6,287 nt of DNA from Candidatus Ratteibacteria bacterium (lineage in GTDB: Bacteria > Ratteibacteria > UBA8468 > B48-G9 > JAFGKM01), in NCBI GenBank assembly GCA_028697565.1, contig JAQVEU010000049.1, positions 1 through 6,287 on the forward strand, given 5' to 3'. The position numbers and the translations under genes were made by a program. The notes beneath the pieces were generated by a model. It saw nothing but the letters and a program-made list of their open reading frames with translations. It had not been told where the DNA came from and searched no databases. Shown in pieces: positions 5,209 through 6,287 of the stretch (positions within the stretch are counted from its first letter, which is position 1; each line of letters begins with the position of its first letter).

Positions 5209-5813
5209 GTGTTTTTCCCATCAATAACAATAAGTGCATGGAAGTCCTGATATAAGGCATAGTCCTTTTTCCCAATGCCTTTTTCAAAAAACTCCTGCAG
5301 ATATCTGTAAGAAAATTTATCAGTAAGATTATACCTTTTGACAAGTTGTCTTGTATATTCATCTATAACGAAGACAGGCATTTCAAAGGCATAAAGAAGT
5401 ATATCATCTGCTGTTTCTTCTCCTATGCCGTTTAAGGCAAGGAGTTTTTGCCGCATAATGTTGTATGGTATCTTTGCTGCTTTTTCAATACCTTTACATT
5501 CATTGACAATGAAATCACAGAGTATTTTCAGTCGGTGTGCCTTGATTCTATAAAAGCCCGATGGTTTTATAAGAGGTTGAAGTTTTTCTTCCTCTATAGA
5601 AATAATTTTTTTAAGAGAAAGGAGTCCTGCACTTTTGAGATTGGAGACAGCATAAGATACATTTTTCCAGTTTGCCCTCTGTGTAAGAACTGATTCTATG
5701 ATAACCTGCTCTTTTTCCTCTTTTGTTTTAGGTCTTTTACACCACAAAGACCACTGTCCTTCAGGTCTACCATATCTATTTTTTAGGGTTCTATAAAGGG
5801 TGTATACATCCAT
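5205..5813 (-). CDS. MagIII-like HhH-GPD DNA glycosylase without iron-sulfur loop
   Basis: A 202-residue protein of the HhH-GPD (endonuclease III) superfamily, close to COG2231/MagIII 3-methyladenine glycosylases, which remove alkylated bases in base excision repair. Seen: VLTQRANWKNV (42-52), the MagIII-type version of the first helix; the helix-hairpin-helix LNGIGEETADDILLYA (127-142); and VFVIDEYTRQLVKRY (147-161) with the catalytic Asp151. The lysine that endonuclease III uses for its lyase step is Glu133, so it should be a glycosylase only. The protein ends at FHALIVIDGKNT, just before the place where relatives carry a four-Cys [4Fe-4S] loop; no shifted frame restores it. H. pylori MagIII (218 residues) also lacks this cluster. 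The ATG lies 6 bases after the stop of the GAF-ANTAR gene without a clear ribosome-binding site, so coupling is likely. Its substrate is inferred. Confidence 0.88.
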   Translation of the reverse strand: MDVYTLYRTLKNRYGRPEGQWSLWCKRPKTKEEKEQVIIESVLTQRANWKNVSYAVSNLKSAGLLSLKKIISIEEEKLQPLIKPSGFYRIKAHRLKILCDFIVNECKGIEKAAKIPYNIMRQKLLALNGIGEETADDILLYAFEMPVFVIDEYTRQLVKRYNLTDKFSYRYLQEFFEKGIGKKDYALYQDFHALIVIDGKNT

Positions 5814-5819
5814 TATGGG

Positions 5820-6287
5820 TTATTGTTTTATCTCATAGGCGATGATTATTGCCTCTGCTACCTCTTTCATACTTTTTCTATTATCCATACTAAATTTACG
5901 GAGTTTATTATACGCCTCTTCTTCTGTAAGTTTTTCTTCCTTCATCAGAATCCCTTTTGCCTTCTCTATCTTTTTCCTTGTTTCTATCTCTTCTTCTAAT
6001 ACTTTCGTTTTCACCATCAGTTCAGTGTTTTCAATAATAATGGCTGACTGGTTGGCAATGGATGTAAGAATTTCTATCTCCCTTTCTGTAAAATGGTGTG
6101 GCTTTGCTGTATAGATATTCAGTACTCCTATAACCTTGCCTTTAACACTCATCGGAACAGCAAGCATAGAGACAAGTCCTTCTTTTATGGCAATGTCTCT
6201 GTATTTATATTCCTGTTCTTCCCTTACATCTGGTATGATAATGGGTTTACCTGTCTGAACCACCTTTCCTGCAATACCTTCATTTGT
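5820..6287 (-). CDS. GAF-ANTAR RNA-binding regulator, N-terminus cut by window edge
   Basis: The frame is open to the right edge and continues beyond it; 155 residues are visible. The only inner start option is a GTG at 6263, but the codons before it read NEGIAGK, which is part of the GAF fold, so the true start lies outside. Residues 1-90 are the end of a GAF sensor domain: EGIAGKVVQTGKPIIIPDVR (3-22), SMLAVPMSVKGKVIGVLNIY (40-59), FTEREIEILTSIANQSAIII (66-85). After a short charged helix comes an ANTAR domain (about 98-150) with IEKAKGILM (107-115), LTEEEAYNKLRKFSMDNR (120-137) and VAEAIII (143-149), the usual Ala/Gly/Met/Arg pattern. ANTAR domains bind paired RNA hairpins and prevent transcription termination. 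The GAF ligand is unknown. The glycosylase gene follows after 6 bases, so both are probably co-transcribed. No target hairpin pair was found in the window. Confidence 0.93.
   Translation of the reverse strand, partial: TNEGIAGKVVQTGKPIIIPDVREEQEYKYRDIAIKEGLVSMLAVPMSVKGKVIGVLNIYTAKPHHFTEREIEILTSIANQSAIIIENTELMVKTKVLEEEIETRKKIEKAKGILMKEEKLTEEEAYNKLRKFSMDNRKSMKEVAEAIIIAYEIKQ

Noticed and set aside
5171..5362. 63-residue open frame inside the end of the glycosylase gene
   Set aside because: It is a shifted frame of the glycosylase gene, crosses the toxin-antitoxin promoter, and has no domain or the Cys loop that would indicate a frameshift.

Overview
The window comes from an AT-rich bacterial genome. 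The marks of a bacterium are sigma70-type promoters (TTGACA/TAAAAT), AGGAGG and AGAGGG ribosome-binding sites, and bacterial families (Phd/YefM-RelE, GAF-ANTAR, DeoR sensor). The proteins are rich in Ile, Lys and Glu and arginine is mostly AGA/AGG. A DUF763 protein and a short MagIII-like glycosylase are types I associate with archaea, thermophilic bacteria and little-studied bacterial lineages. The species cannot be named from this sequence.

Left part (1-1954, minus strand): an ABC importer operon. A secreted substrate-binding protein of the iron/polyamine type is followed, one base after its stop codon, by an ATPase that runs off the left edge. No permease lies between them, so it must be beyond the edge or elsewhere.

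Middle (1955-3279): a 170-bp divergent control region, then a two-gene plus-strand operon. Its first gene is a DeoR-type sugar-phosphate sensor domain without the DNA-binding domain. Its second is a GNAT acetyltransferase whose C-terminal half resembles glucosamine-6-phosphate N-acetyltransferase (GNA1). Both promoters in the divergent region end exactly 7 bases before the chosen ATG and neither gene has a usable Shine-Dalgarno sequence, which suggests leaderless mRNAs. A 68-bp gap with an imperfect hairpin separates this operon from the next, convergent gene.

Right part (3280-6287, minus strand): reading from the right edge, a GAF-ANTAR RNA-binding regulator (5' end outside the window), a MagIII-like HhH-GPD DNA glycosylase without the iron-sulfur loop, a Phd/YefM-RelE toxin-antitoxin pair with its own promoter and a TGTACA operator, a 173-bp non-coding gap with a possible terminator, and a DUF763 protein with a helix-hairpin-helix motif.

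There is no CRISPR array, transposase, tRNA or rRNA. No wholly new multi-gene system is evident. The most unusual items are the paired leaderless-type promoters, the HTH-less DeoR sensor linked to a GNA1-like enzyme, and the DUF763 protein of unknown function near a DNA glycosylase and a toxin-antitoxin module.
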